From contig JADNYV010000250.1 of assembly GCA_015501055.1 (NCBI GenBank), positions 1 through 50,945 of the forward strand: 50,945 bases of DNA, read 5' to 3'. Source of the DNA: Mucidula mucida (taxonomy: Eukaryota; Basidiomycota; Agaricomycetes; Agaricales; Physalacriaceae). The translations under genes and the position numbers were made by a program. Below are positions 35,821-46,568 of the stretch, one piece after another. Below the pieces are notes generated by a model. That model made no database searches and was not told the origin of the DNA. It saw only the letters and a program-made list of their open reading frames with translations. Position 1 is the stretch's first letter, and each line of letters starts with the position of its first letter.

Positions 35821-38800
35821 AAGGCGCAAGTTTCATTCTGCGCCAGAGTCGCTCCATGAGGGCTGCAGATGGTAGCATGACATTGAGGGGTTCGGTATCG
35901 GGCGGTGGCATGGGTCGGAATAGATGAGATGGAAACTGCGACATGGGAACTTCAATACGAGCAAGCGCGGGTGGCTTTGGCTTGTTTGGATATTGTTGGT
36001 GAAAATCGCGGATAGTTTCGTCGGCATTCTTGAGATTGCATGCTGGTTCCCATGTCTGCTCGTGTGTGCCATAACCCTTCCAGTGAACCTTGTATTGAAA
36101 ACCCCCGCGGTACTTCCGGAAATTAACCACTTTCTCAACCTCCCATTCCGGTTCGGCTCCTTCCAACACAGGTGGTGGGCGCGTGTCTCGGGGTTGCGTC
36201 GGAAATTGCGGCTCGTGGTAAGGCGTCAACAGGGCCTTATTGAACACGGGATAAATGCTTTTCCATGTGTGAGGAATCTGGAGCTTGTAAGAGCTCGTCC
36301 CGACTTTCTTGATCACTTTGAACGGCCCAAAGTGTTTGTCATCGAGCTTCTTCATTGGTCGGTCCGTGCTGAGATTTGTCCCTTTCAGCCATACTTTGTC
36401 GCCTTCCTTGTACTCTACTGCCTCTGTCCGCTTCCTGTCATAGAACCGGTTCATGTCCTCCTTTGCCATCTTCAATGCCAACCCTACTTTGTCCCATGTT
36501 TTCCTCATGCCGTCGGCAAACTCCTGCGCAGTCTCATTTCTCGATGCCGTTTTTGGGGCGGTGCCTTTGTAGGGGTGTCTGCCCATGTCTGCGAAGAACG
36601 GAGTGACTTTGGTTGCCGAGTGTACCTGATCATTGTAAACGAATTCGGCAGAGGGTAGCCATTCATGCCAGTCGTTCTGATGGTAATTGATGAATAACCA
36701 TAAGAAATGTTCTATCTCTTGGTTTAACCGTTCCGTTTGCCCATTTGCCTGTAGATGAGACGCCGTTGTGAACTTTCCTTCAATGCCCAGCAACCGGTAC
36801 AACTCCTTCATGAAACGCAAGTGGTATTGCGGACCTCGATTGTGTATCATCTGTCGCGGCAATCCATGTATGGGGAAGATTCAATCGCGGTATATACAAG
36901 CCATGCCTTCTGACGTCAGGGTGGTGTGTGTTAGTATAATGCGTAACCACTTTGTAAAATGGTCCACAAACGTGCTGATCACATTGTATCCTCCCAACTC
37001 CGGCAACTTGCTGATCATATCCGTCCCAACTTTCTCCCATGGTTCACTTAGTACATCTATAGGATGTAGGGGTGCAGCCGGTTTTGTGCGATGTGACTTT
37101 GTAACTTGGCATTTTTGACACCCTTCCACTATTCGCGGACGTCTCGGCTGATTCTGGCCATCAATAGATGCATGTGATCAACTCGAGAGTCTTGTACCGT
37201 CCCAGATGCCTGCAAGCTGTGCATCATAATGCACTCCAATAATTTTCCCCGCAATTCCTTGTCCTTCGGTATGTAAATACGATCTTTCCACATAATAAGT
37301 CCATTTTCCTTCTCTTCCCATCCTTTTTCTTTGTTTTCTAATGCTTTTTGTACGTATCTGTCTTTGTTTCCTTTTCTTTGTTTGATTTTGTTAAGTAATT
37401 CGTCCTCCGGTGTAGCTACTGTATGTAAAGAAAATTGAATTTGTGATATAAAAAACTCCGGTTTTAGCAAAACAATGTTTTCGTTATCTTTTTCCCCCTT
37501 CTCAAGGCCTGTCATCCTTGACAAGGCATCAGCTTTTCCCATGTCTTGCCCGGCTTGTGAATCATCTGTATGTCATACTCCGCCAACTCCGTAACCCATC
37601 TCGCCTGCCTCCGATTCAACTTCTGTGGCTTCCGGAAGTACTGGAGGTTTTGATGATCGGTAAAACCTCCACTGTTCCTTGCTCCAGGAGATATTGCTCC
37701 AGTCGTCAATCGAGTCCATAATAGCCATCATCTCTTTGTCGTAGATCTCATAATTGCGCTCCACTTCGTTCAGCGCGCGAGACCGAAAGGCTACTGGTCT
37801 CCATTTTCCGTCAACAACTGGGAAAGAACGCCCCGTTGCATAGTTCGAGGAGTCTGCCTCGACTCGAAACTTGCCGTCGTCGCGTGGTACGATCAGAACG
37901 GGTTCTTCCGTCATCCTCCGTTTCAACTCCTCAAACGCCTCGTGCTGCTCCATGCCCCAAACCCACTCGCCCTTCCCGGTTAGCGATGTCAATGGCTTGC
38001 TACTCCCGCAAATCCCCGGATGAAACGTCGGTAGAAGTTGCAGAAGCCCAGGAATGACTGTACTTCCTTCTTCTTCGTCGGCTCCTTCCATTCCTTCACT
38101 ACGGCCACTTTTGCCGGATCCATCTTCACTTCTCCTCCTCCAACAATAACTCCCAAGTAATCTACAGTATGTGCCTCAAAACTACATTTCTCGGGTTTTA
38201 AATACAACTTATTTACTCGTAATATTCTAATACCTTCGTACAATTGTCTATGCTCCTCGAGAGTGTTCGTAAAGATAAGTATATCGTCCAAGTAAACTAT
38301 AACATGTCCTTCATCAATCAACTCCTTCAGAATGTGATTCATGAACGATTGGAACGTTGCCGGCGAGTTTGTAAGTCCGAAGAACATGACTGAGGGCTCG
38401 AACAGGCCTCGGTTTGTTCTAAACGCCGCTTTCCACTCATCACCTTCTTTGATCCGGATGTTATTGTAACCCCATCGGACATCCATCTTTGTGAAAACCT
38501 TTGCTCCCTTCAACTTGTCGATAAGCTCCTGGATCAACGGCAAGGGGTATCGGTTCTTGATTGTCATGTCGTTCAACTTCCGATAATCCTGCACTGGCCG
38601 AAGGCTTCCGTCCTTCTTCTTGACAAAGAAGAATGGTGACGCCATGGGTGAGATTGATGGCCGTATGCGTCCCGTGCGTATGTTTTCCTCCAAGAACTCG
38701 TCTAATGCCTTCTGCTCGGATGGACTAAGGGGATAGACCTTGCAGTCAACCGGTTTGGAACCAGGCGTAAGTTCTATCGCGTGATCCCAGGGTCTTCGCT

Positions 38801-39716
38801 CCGGTAACTTGTCAAAGTCCGCCTTGCTGAATACATCGGAAATTCCTCAATGTAAGGTGCAGCAGCGGATGAAGGCTGTTGTGATCTCAGCTTTTCACCG
38901 CTTTTGCGATAGTTGTCCCAGTCCATCCAGAACAAACGCTCTCCCTCTTCCAACTTCTCTTCTACGTCTTCTCCTTCATCTTCGGCGAGTCATACTCGGG
39001 TAGATAGCCGCAACGGTCTGGGCATCGATCAAAAGTCAACGTGGATTCCGTCCAGTTGATCGTGGGGTTGTGATATCGTAGCCAATCTAGCCCCAAAAAG
39101 ATACTTGTTTTGCCAAGATTGGTGACGGCCAACTCAATCTTTTCGGCGTGATCACCAATCTTCATCCGGACCTCCACAAAACCTTCGATTGCTCCTCCCT
39201 CGTTTAGGGTTCCATCCGCATTGTAGACAGGGAGCTTGACCGGTAACTCCTTGATCGGGAGTCCGTTCTTCTCGACGAATTCTTTATTGACACAAGAACC
39301 CGTTGCTCCACTGTCAAGAAGGGCACTCGTTTCCCATTCAGAGCCTGTGTGTACGCTCTCTATGGTTACTCGGAGTTTCATGTCCTGCCCCTTTGTTCCC
39401 CGGATGTACTTCCTCGACTTTTTCAACTCCGTCACAACTTCCACCGCAGCTTCCTTTGTCAACGCTCTGATCGCCATCACCTTCTCCTCCGTGCTTCTCT
39501 CTCTCTCCGCTCCGGCATCCATGCTCTCAAAATTCCCACTGCTCTCGGCACTCATCCTCTCTTAGCCGTTGTGCAATCCACTCGGCGTATTTGGCTCAAA
39601 TCTTTCTTTCGCAGGTTTTGGTGGTAAGTCGTCGATGATATTTTAGATGTTTCAGTACCGTACTGTAAATAATTCTGCATCTGAGACTTCCTTGATGCTG
39701 CTCCGGCAGACTGCGT
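35819..39716 (-). pseudogene. Pol of element I: protease, RT, RNase H, integrase, chromodomain
   Basis: Minus strand, from the right: [16 protein letters not shown] (aspartic protease), [19 protein letters not shown] and [11 protein letters not shown] (RT, catalytic DD intact), RVEADSSNYATG and YEIYDKEMMAIMDSIDDW (RNase H). Then come YWWPGISRDVREYVEGCQKC (integrase zinc site), VGTDMISKLPELGG, IHNRGPQYHLRFMKELYRLL, and the chromodomain RKYRGGFQYKVHWKGYGTHE with QTWEPACNLKNA. Stop TAA 35819-35821. In IHNRGPQY the usual SDRGPQ(F/Y) catalytic Asp codon is missing, whereas element III still reads AATGATCGC (Asn-Asp-Arg). Frame changes occur near 36860, 37130, 37540 and 38700. Non-autonomous as written. 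Confidence 0.85.
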
Positions 39717-39851
39717 CTACTGCGGAGCTTCGCAAAACCATCTTGCCACTTCTTCTCTCTCATTCATTTCGTCCATAGCCCGATGTCTGGGTCGACCTTC
39801 TTGGACAGAACCTGCTGACATGGCCGTGTGCCACAGCTGAAGCAAAGTCCT
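39717..39851 (-). pseudogene. Gag fragment of element I, cut by element II
   Basis: The minus-strand reading covers the CCHC knuckle region (GLCFSCG.., then [13 protein letters not shown] codons in a shifted frame) and the gag end. The frameshift region has decayed: GATGGTTTTGCG replaces the GTTGGGTTTTGCG of elements II and III. The fragment stops at 39851 where element II begins. Confidence 0.7.
39847..39851. other. Candidate 5-bp target site duplication of element II
   Basis: GTCCT immediately precedes the element II LTR. The matching copy should follow its 3' LTR outside the window and continue into the gag of element I (TCTTCGACGTGCG). Confidence 0.5.
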
Positions 39852-40377
39852 TGTTATGAATCGCCATATTTTCACATTTCACATCTTATCATATCTTATC
39901 GGGAGCCTTGTCTTATCAACCAACGGACCGTTTCATCATCTGTTTCGTCACCGATCATACCCCTTTTCATTACCGAAGCCGTACTCATGTCGGACACACG
40001 CCCAACACATGGATGACATCATACATGCCGATACCTCATGGACTCCCTATTGTATACACACCGCCGACACTCGTAGCACACATGGTCGTTTCAGTATTAT
40101 TACTTACATGCAGTCACCACTCGTATTTAATGGTTTCACGGACTAGTAGCATACAACACTGGGTCAAGGGCGTGGAGCATCCCTAGTGGAAACGCGTATG
40201 GACAAGGAGTTCAAACACAGACTTACTAGTATATAAGCAGTAGTGTAGTATCATTGTACTTTAGTTCCGATCTCGTTTATACACCTGGCCTAGCCTAGTC
40301 TTACGAACGCGAACGTTTTCTTTTCAGTTCTTGCTGTGGTACCTGGTTGAGTCTCGTGGCTTAGTCAGTCGCTAACA
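39852..40377 (+). repeat. 5' LTR of element II
   Basis: 526 bp, TGTTATGAATCG..GTCAGTCGCTAACA. Almost identical to the LTRs at 44503 and 50428. It contains its own promoter elements (TATA at 40232). Confidence 0.92.
40230..40273 (+). promoter_or_regulatory. LTR TATA box and predicted transcript start, element II
   Basis: TATATAAG at 40230-40237. About 30 bp downstream, TAGTTCCGATCT (40262-40273) is the predicted first 12 nt of the RNA, and it is the exact reverse complement of the primer-binding site after the LTR. Confidence 0.65.
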
Positions 40378-40379
40378 GA

Positions 40380-40391
40380 AGATCGGAACTA
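40380..40391 (+). other. Self-priming primer-binding site, element II
   Basis: AGATCGGAACTA lies two bases after the LTR end. It does not begin with TGG, as a site for a tRNA 3' CCA end would. Instead it is perfectly complementary to LTR bases 40262-40273, as in self-primed Tf1/sushi-type elements, where the RNA 5' end folds back to prime minus-strand synthesis. Confidence 0.7.
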
Positions 40392-40973
40392 CTTTCTACC
40401 ACCTACCACACATCCCTGATCGTCGATCAGCACTTCGCTGTTTGATCATCGCACATTCCCCATCCCTTTCCTGTTTACAGATCGACGGATTCCTAATCCC
40501 AGCGCACGTCCGCATACGTGTGTATTGGTCCCAGTAGCGCCGGCTAACAGTTAGAGATAACTGCCTCGGGTGCTGGAAGTAGCCGCTCTCACGAGAACGA
40601 ACTTTTGGCAGTTGCACTTCAGTGGGCGCTGTTTACGGGTCAACCCCCGTTCCCAGGAAAACTTCGGCTTACCTCACACCAGAGGGACGTCGGCTGGGCA
40701 ATTGCGAACTTGTGACGAGCTCTTGGGCTCCGTAGATACGTAGTCAGTAGTCGGTAAAATAGTGTAGACAGTTACGATACCTACCTACTTTACTTACCTT
40801 ACGATACACATCATCATTCCCCACCCTACCAAGTCCTGGATTCTATTTCAGATCTAGGCGATCCCTCCCTATTCATCCAAACCTCTATTCCCTCACCCGT
40901 TTCATCCAAATCCGCATCACCCATATCCCCACTTTCACCCTTTCACTCTCCGATCCCATCACCCCGATCCATC
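40392..40973 (+). other. Leader (5' UTR) of element II
   Basis: About 580 bp between the primer-binding site and the gag ATG, highly conserved with 45042-45620. No coding capacity; probably holds packaging sequences. The part just before gag is C- and T-rich. Confidence 0.6.
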
Positions 40974-41901
40974 ATGTCCAACGAAGCACCCGAAGCCGCT
41001 CATCACACACCCGCTCATCACGCCAATGTCGAAACCAAAGGCCGATCCCTTGTCAACAAGCCTTATGACTATGACGGGGACAAGTCCAAGTACAAGAGCT
41101 GGTGGCGATCGATGTTCACATACATCCGTGACAAGAAGAAAACCTCACATCGGACTCCGAAAGGATGATGTTGTTCTCTCCTACATCCGAGGAGATCACG
41201 TTGATGCATGGGTCCAGAACTACTCGGACCAGAACTTCGACGAGGAGGAAGAGGAATGGACAGTCTCTTGGACTGAGTTCAAGGAGAACTTGAAGGAGCG
41301 ATTTGTGGACTCCAACCTCGCGCGAGATGCGCAAGATCAGATCGAACGGTTGCGCCAGGGGCAAGACACCGCTCAAGATTTCTTTCAGAAGTTCGAGGTC
41401 CTGCTTACTCAGGCGGAATACTCGAAGGATGACGCATTTGTCGTGCGACTTCTCGAGACCAATGTCAACGAGAAGATCATCGACCAGATCTATGGCAGCC
41501 GAGATGGGTTGCCAAAGAAGTACAAGGATTGGAAGGCACAGATCATTCAGATCGATCAGCTATGGAGAAGGCGGGCGGCGAGCAAGAGGTCCGGCATGCA
41601 GGTCCGGCCCCAAGCTCCGCAGGCGGCTACATCGAGAGTCAACCCTACGAATCCACCCCCGACGCCAATCACACGACGAGATGCCACCGGCGTTACCTAT
41701 GGAGGAGCCGGCAGACCGATGGACATCGACAACGCACGTCGAAGAGGACTTTGCTTCAGCTGTGGCGAACACGGCCATGTCAGCAGGTTCTGTCCTAAGA
41801 AGGGTCGACCCCAGACGATTCGGGGTCTATGGACCGAAATGAACGACGAGGAGAAGAAGAAGTTGGCCGAAGAGTTGGGTTTTGCGAAGCTCCCGCAGTA
41901 G
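40974..41901 (+). pseudogene. Gag of element II (capsid, CCHC nucleocapsid), one frame break
   Basis: ATG 40974 (MSNEAPEAAHHTPAHHANVE). Capsid region: KYKSWWRSMFTYIRDKK, IRGDHVDAWVQNYSDQNFDE, WTEFKENLKERFVDSNLARD, LRQGQDTAQDFFQKFEVLLT. The nucleocapsid has a single knuckle, CFSCGEHGHVSRFC (CX2CX4HX4C). Gag ends GFAKLPQ with TAG 41899-41901. The frame changes near 41140, where bases present in element III (AAGAACAACCTCACATCTGA) are missing. Otherwise complete at about 300 residues. Confidence 0.85.
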
Positions 41902-41919
41902 ACGCAGTCCTGCCGGAGC
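41877..41919 (+). promoter_or_regulatory. Programmed -1 ribosomal frameshift signal, gag-pol of element II
   Basis: Slippery heptamer GGGTTTT at 41877-41883 lies in the gag frame as G GGT TTT, the X XXY YYZ pattern. After a 5-nt spacer (GCGAA) comes a stem of GCTCCCGCAG (41889-41898) with CTGCCGGAGC (41910-41919), nine of ten pairs, around an 11-nt loop that holds the gag stop. A -1 slip enters the pol frame, which is open for 500 codons. Confidence 0.75.
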
Positions 41920-44502
41920 AGTCATCAAGGGAAGGGTCGTCAGATGCAGAATTTATTTACAGTACGGGTACTGAAACATCTAAAATATCATCGACGACTT
42001 CACCAACAAAACCTGCGAAAGAAAGATTTGAGCCAAATACGCCCGAGTGGATTGCACAACGGCTAAGAGAGGATGACGTGCCGAGAGCAGTGGGAATTTT
42101 GAGAGCATGGATGCCGGAGCGGAGAGAGAGAGAAGCGACGGAGGAGAAGGTGATGGCGATCAGAGCGTTGACAAAGGAAGCTGCGGTGGAAGTTGTGACG
42201 GAGTTGAAAAAGTCGAGGAAGTACATCCGGGGAACAAAGGGGCAGGACATGAAACTCCGAGTAACCATAGAGAGCGTACACACAGGCTCTGAATGGGAAA
42301 CGAGTGCCCTTCTTGACAGTGGAGCAACGGGTTCTTGTGTCAATAAAGAATTCGTCGAGAAGAACGGACTCCCGATCAAGGAGTTACCGGTCAAGCTCCC
42401 TGTCTACAATGCGGATGGAACCCTAAACGAGGGAGGAGCAATCGAAGGCTTTGTGGAGGTCCGGATGAAGATCGGTGATCACGCAGAAAAGATTGAGTTG
42501 GCCGTCACCAATCTTGGCAAAACAAGCATCTTTTTGGGGCTAGATTGGTTACGATATCACAACCCCACGATCAACTGGACGGAATCCACGTTGTCTTTTG
42601 ATCGATGCCCAGACCGTTGCGGCTACCTACCCGAGTATAACTCGCCGGAAGATGAAGGAGAAGACGTAGAAGAGAAGTTGGAAGAGGGAGAGCGTTTGTT
42701 CTGGATGGACTGGGACAACTATCGCAAAAGCGGTGAAAAGCTGAGATCACAACAGCCTTCATCCGCTGCTGCACCTTACATTGAGGAATTCTCCGATGTA
42801 TTTAGCAAGGCGGACTTTGACAAGTTACCGGAGCGAAGACCCTGGGATCACGCGATAGAACTTACGCCTGGTTCCAAACCGGTTGACTGTAAGGTTTATC
42901 CCCTTAGCCCATCCGAGCAGAAGGCGTTAGACGAGTTCTTGGAGGAAAACATACGCACGGGACGCATACGGCCATCAATCTCACCCATGGCGTCACCATT
43001 CTTCTTTGTCAAGAAGAAGGACGGAAGCCTTCGGCCAGTGCAGGATTATCGGAAGTTGAACGACATGACAATCAAGAACCGATACCCCTTGCCGTTGATT
43101 CAGGAGCTTATCGACAAGTTGAAGGGAGCAAAGGTTTTCACGAAGATGGATGTCCGATGGGGTTACAATAACATCCGGATCAAAGAAGGTGATGAGTGGA
43201 AAGCGGCGTTTAGAACAAACCGAGGCCTGTTCGAGCCCTCAGTCATGTTCTTCGGACTTACAAACTCGCCGGCAACGTTCCAATCGTTCATGAATCACAT
43301 TCTGAAGGAGTTGATCGATGAAGGACATGTTATAGTTTACCTAGACGACATACTTATTTTACGAACACTTGGAGGAACATAGGCATATTGTACGAAAGTA
43401 CTAGAGATATTGCGAGTAAATAAGTTGTATTTAAAACCCGAGAAATGTAGTTTTGAGGCACATACTGTAGATTACTTGGGAGTTATTGTTGGAGGAGGAG
43501 AAGTGAAGATGGATCCGGCAAAAGTGGCCGTAGTGAAGGAATGGAAGGAGCCGACGAAGAAGAAGGAAGTCAGTCATTCCTGGGCTTCTGCAACTTCTAC
43601 CGACGTTTCATCCGGGGATTTGCGGGAGTAGCGAAGCCATTGACATCGCTAACCGGGAAGGGCGAATGGGTTTGGGGAAGGAGCAGCATGAGGCGTTTGA
43701 GGAGTTGAAACGGAGGATGACGGAAGAACCCGTTCTGATCGTACCACGCGACGACGGCAAGTTTCGAGTCGAGGCAGACTCCTCGAACTATGCGAACGGG
43801 GCGGTTCTTTCCCAGTTTGTTGACGGAAAATGGAGACCAGTAGCTTTCCGATCTCGCGCGCTGAACGAAGTGAGCGCAATTATGAGATCTACGACAAAGA
43901 GATGATGGCTATTATGGACTCGATTGACGACTGGAGGCAATATCTCCTAGGAGCAAGGAGACGGTGGAGGTTTTTACCGATCATCAAAACCTCCAGTACT
44001 TCCGGAAGCCACAGAAGTTGAATCGGAGGCAGGCGAGATGGGTTACGGAGTTGGCGGAGTATGACATACAGATGATTCACAAGCCGGGCAAGACGATGGG
44101 GAAAGCTGATGCCTTGTCAAGGATGACAGGCCTTGAGAAGGGGGAAAAAGATAACGAAAACGTTGTTTTGCTCAAGCCGGAGTTTTTTATTTCACAAATT
44201 CAATTCTCTTTACATACAGTAGATACACCGGAGGACGAATTACTTAACAAAATCAAACAAAGAAAAGGAAACAAAGACAGATACGTACAAAAAGCATTAG
44301 AAAACAAAGAAAAAGGATGGGAAGAGAAGGAAAATGGACTTATTATTGAAAGATCATTTACATACCGAAGGACAAGGAATTGCGGGGAAAAGTTATTGGA
44401 ATGCACCATGAGCACAGCTTGCAGGGCATCCGGACAACAAGACCCTGAGTGATCACACACACCTATTGGTGGCCAGGAATCAGCCAAGACGTCCGTGAAT
44501 AC
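41880..44502 (+). pseudogene. Pol of element II, frame-broken and truncated in integrase
   Basis: The -1 frame reads on from the slip site ([15 protein letters not shown]). Domains: protease [16 protein letters not shown] and [65 protein letters not shown] and [11 protein letters not shown]; connection [20 protein letters not shown]; RNase H RVEADSSNYANGAVLSQF; then HKPGKTMGKADALSRMTGLE. It is open without break from 41829 to 43382 and then has breaks near 43367, 43570, 43675, 43870 and 44350. It ends at YWWPGIS..VRE before element III. Confidence 0.85.
44498..44502. other. Candidate 5-bp target site duplication of element III
   Basis: AATAC directly precedes the element III LTR. In the intact family sequence (49130s) it continues GTGGAAGGGTGTC, which should therefore follow the 3' LTR of element III outside the window. 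Confidence 0.5.
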
Positions 44503-45027
44503 TGTTATGAATCGCCATATTTTCACATTTTCACATCTTATCATATCTTATCGGGGCCTTGTCTTATCAACCAACGGACCGTTTCATCATCTGTTTCGTC
44601 ACCGATCATACCCTTTTCATTACCGAAGCCGTACTCATGTCGGACACACGCCCAACACATGGATGACATCATACATGCCGATACCTCATGGACTCCCTAT
44701 TGTATACACACCGCCGACACTCGTAGCACACATGGTCGTTTCAGTATTATTACTTACATGCAGTTACCACTCGTATTTAATGGTTTCACGGACTAGTAGC
44801 ATACAACACTGGGTCAAGGGCGTGGAGCATCCCTAGTGGAAACGCGTATGGACAAGGAGTTCAAACACAGACTTACTAGTATATAAGCAGTAGTGTAGTA
44901 TCATTGTACTTTAGTTCCGATCTCGTTTATACACCTGGCCTAGCCTAGTCTTACGAACGCGAACGTTTTCTCCTTAGTTCTTGCTGTGGTACCTGGTTGA
45001 GTCTCGTGGCTTAGTCAGTCGCTAACA
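44503..45027 (+). repeat. 5' LTR of element III
   Basis: 525 bp, TG..CA, nearly identical to the element II LTR; TATATAAG at 44880-44887. Confidence 0.92.
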
Positions 45028-45029
45028 GA

Positions 45030-45041
45030 AGATCGGAACTA
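45030..45041 (+). other. Self-priming primer-binding site, element III
   Basis: AGATCGGAACTA, exact reverse complement of LTR bases 44912-44923, which lie about 30 bp behind the TATA box. Same arrangement as element II. Confidence 0.7.
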
Positions 45042-45620
45042 CTTTCTACCACCTACCACACATCCCTGATCGTCGATCAGCACTTCGCTGTTTGATCATC
45101 GCACATTCCCCTATTCCCTTTCCCTGTTTACAGATCGACGGATTCCTAATCCAGCGCACGTCCGCATACGTGTGTATTGGTCCCAGTAGCGCCGGCTAAC
45201 AGTTAGAGATAACTGCCTCGGGTGCTGGAAGTAGCCGCTCTCACGAGAACGAACTTTTGGCAGTTGCACTTCAGTGGGCGCTGTTTACGGGTCAACCCCC
45301 GTTCCCAGGAAACTTGGCTTACCTCACACCAGAGGGACGTCGGCTGGGCAATTGCGAACTTGTGACGAGCTCTTGGGCTCCGTAGATACGTAGTCAGTAG
45401 TCGGTAAAATAGCGTAGACAGTTACATACCTACCTACTTTACTTACCTTACGATACACATCATCATTCCCCACCCTACCAAGTCCTGGATTCTATTTCAG
45501 ATCTAGGCGATCCTCCCTTATTCATCCAAACCTCTATTCCCTCACCCGTTTCATCCAAATCCGCATCACCCATATCCCCACTTTCACCCTTTCACTCTCC
45601 GATCCATCACCCCGATCATC
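45042..45620 (+). other. Leader (5' UTR) of element III
   Basis: Conserved with 40392-40973 apart from a handful of one-base indels; non-coding. Confidence 0.6.
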
Positions 45621-46550
45621 ATGTCCAACGAAGCACCCGAAGCCGCTCATCACACACCCGCTCATCACGCCAATGACAAACCAAAGGCCGATCCCTGTCA
45701 ACAAGCCTTATGACTATGACGGGGACAAGTCCAAGTACAAGAGCTGGTGGCGATCGATGTTCACATACATCCGTGACAAGAAGAACAACCTCACATCTGA
45801 CTCCGAAAGGATTGATGTTGTTCTCTCCTACATCCGAGGAGATCATGTAGATGCATGGGTCCAGAACTACTCGGACCAGAACTTCGACGAGGAAGAAGAG
45901 GAATGGACAGTCTCTTGGACTGAGTTCAAGGAGAACTTGAAGGAGCGATTTGTGGATTCCAACCTCGCGCGAGACGCGCAAGATCAGATCGAAGCGGTTG
46001 CGCCAGGGGCAAGACACCGCTCAAGATTTCTTTCAGAAGTTCGAGGTCCTGCTTACTCAGGCGGAATACTCGAAGGATGACGCATTTGTCGTGCGACTTC
46101 TCGAGACCAATGTCAACGAGAAGATCATCGACCAGATCTATGGCAGCCGAGATGGGTTGCCAGAGAAGTACAAGGATTGGAAGGCACAGATCATTCAGAT
46201 CGATCAGCTATGGAGAAGGCGGGCGGCGAGCAAGAGGTCCGGCATGCAGGTCCCGGCCCCAAGCTCCGCAGGCGGCTACATCGAGAGCCAATCCTACGAA
46301 CCCACCCCCAACGCCGATCACACGACGAGATGCCACCGGTGTTACCTATGGAGGAGCCGGCAGGCCGATGGACATCGACAACGCACGTCGAAGAGGACTT
46401 TGCTTCAGCTGTGGCGAACACGGCCATGTCAGCAGGTTCTGTCCTAAGAAGGGTCGACCCCAGACGATTCGGGGTCTATGGACCGAAATGAACGACGAGG
46501 AGAAGAAGAAGTTGGCCGAAGAGTTGGGTTTTGCGAAGCTCCCGCAGTAG
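45621..46550 (+). pseudogene. Gag of element III, frame-broken
   Basis: ATG 45621 (MSNEAPEAAHHTPAHHAN), then a break near 45676. The capsid part is intact through the position where element II is broken (RDKKNNLTSDSERIDVVLSY). Further breaks follow near 45993 and 46253. The CCHC knuckle CFSCGEHGHVSRFC is intact, and the stop TAG 46548-46550 is at the same site as in element II. Confidence 0.8.
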
Positions 46551-46568
46551 ACGCAGTCCTGCCGGAGC
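46526..46568 (+). promoter_or_regulatory. Programmed -1 ribosomal frameshift signal, gag-pol of element III
   Basis: GGGTTTT at 46526-46532, 5-nt spacer, stem arms 46538-46547 and 46559-46568; identical to the signal of element II. Confidence 0.75.

Larger units (their letters stand above)
35249..39851 (-). mobile_element. Chromovirus element I (Ty3/gypsy), 5' part beyond window
   Basis: Minus-strand element: 3' LTR on the left, PPT, pol with chromodomain, protease, and part of gag. At 39851 its gag is cut by the plus-strand LTR of element II, so its own leader and 5' LTR must lie past 50945. The 5 bp left of the LTR are GTATA (35244-35248). It is the most diverged of the three copies. Confidence 0.85.
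39852..44502 (+). mobile_element. Chromovirus element II, cut in integrase by element III
   Basis: 5' LTR, leader, gag, -1 frameshift signal, protease, RT, RNase H and the start of integrase. At 44502, inside the zinc-site segment (GTCCGTGAATAC), it runs straight into the 5' LTR of element III with no polypurine tract. The rest should resume after element III, outside the window. Confidence 0.85.

Noticed and set aside
35924..36658. 244-codon open frame opposite the integrase/chromodomain
   Set aside because: Antisense shadow of pol; hydrophobic composition is what reverse reading of the Lys/Glu-rich coding strand gives.
39856..40186. Open frames of about 90-110 codons inside every LTR
   Set aside because: They recur because the LTR is repeated, sit in the U3 region upstream of the TATA box, differ in frame between copies and show no domain.
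44503..45027. Shared LTR of a head-to-tail tandem array of elements II and III
   Set aside because: There is no polypurine tract before this LTR, and element II stops mid-integrase, which fits nested insertion better. It cannot be fully excluded without the right flank.
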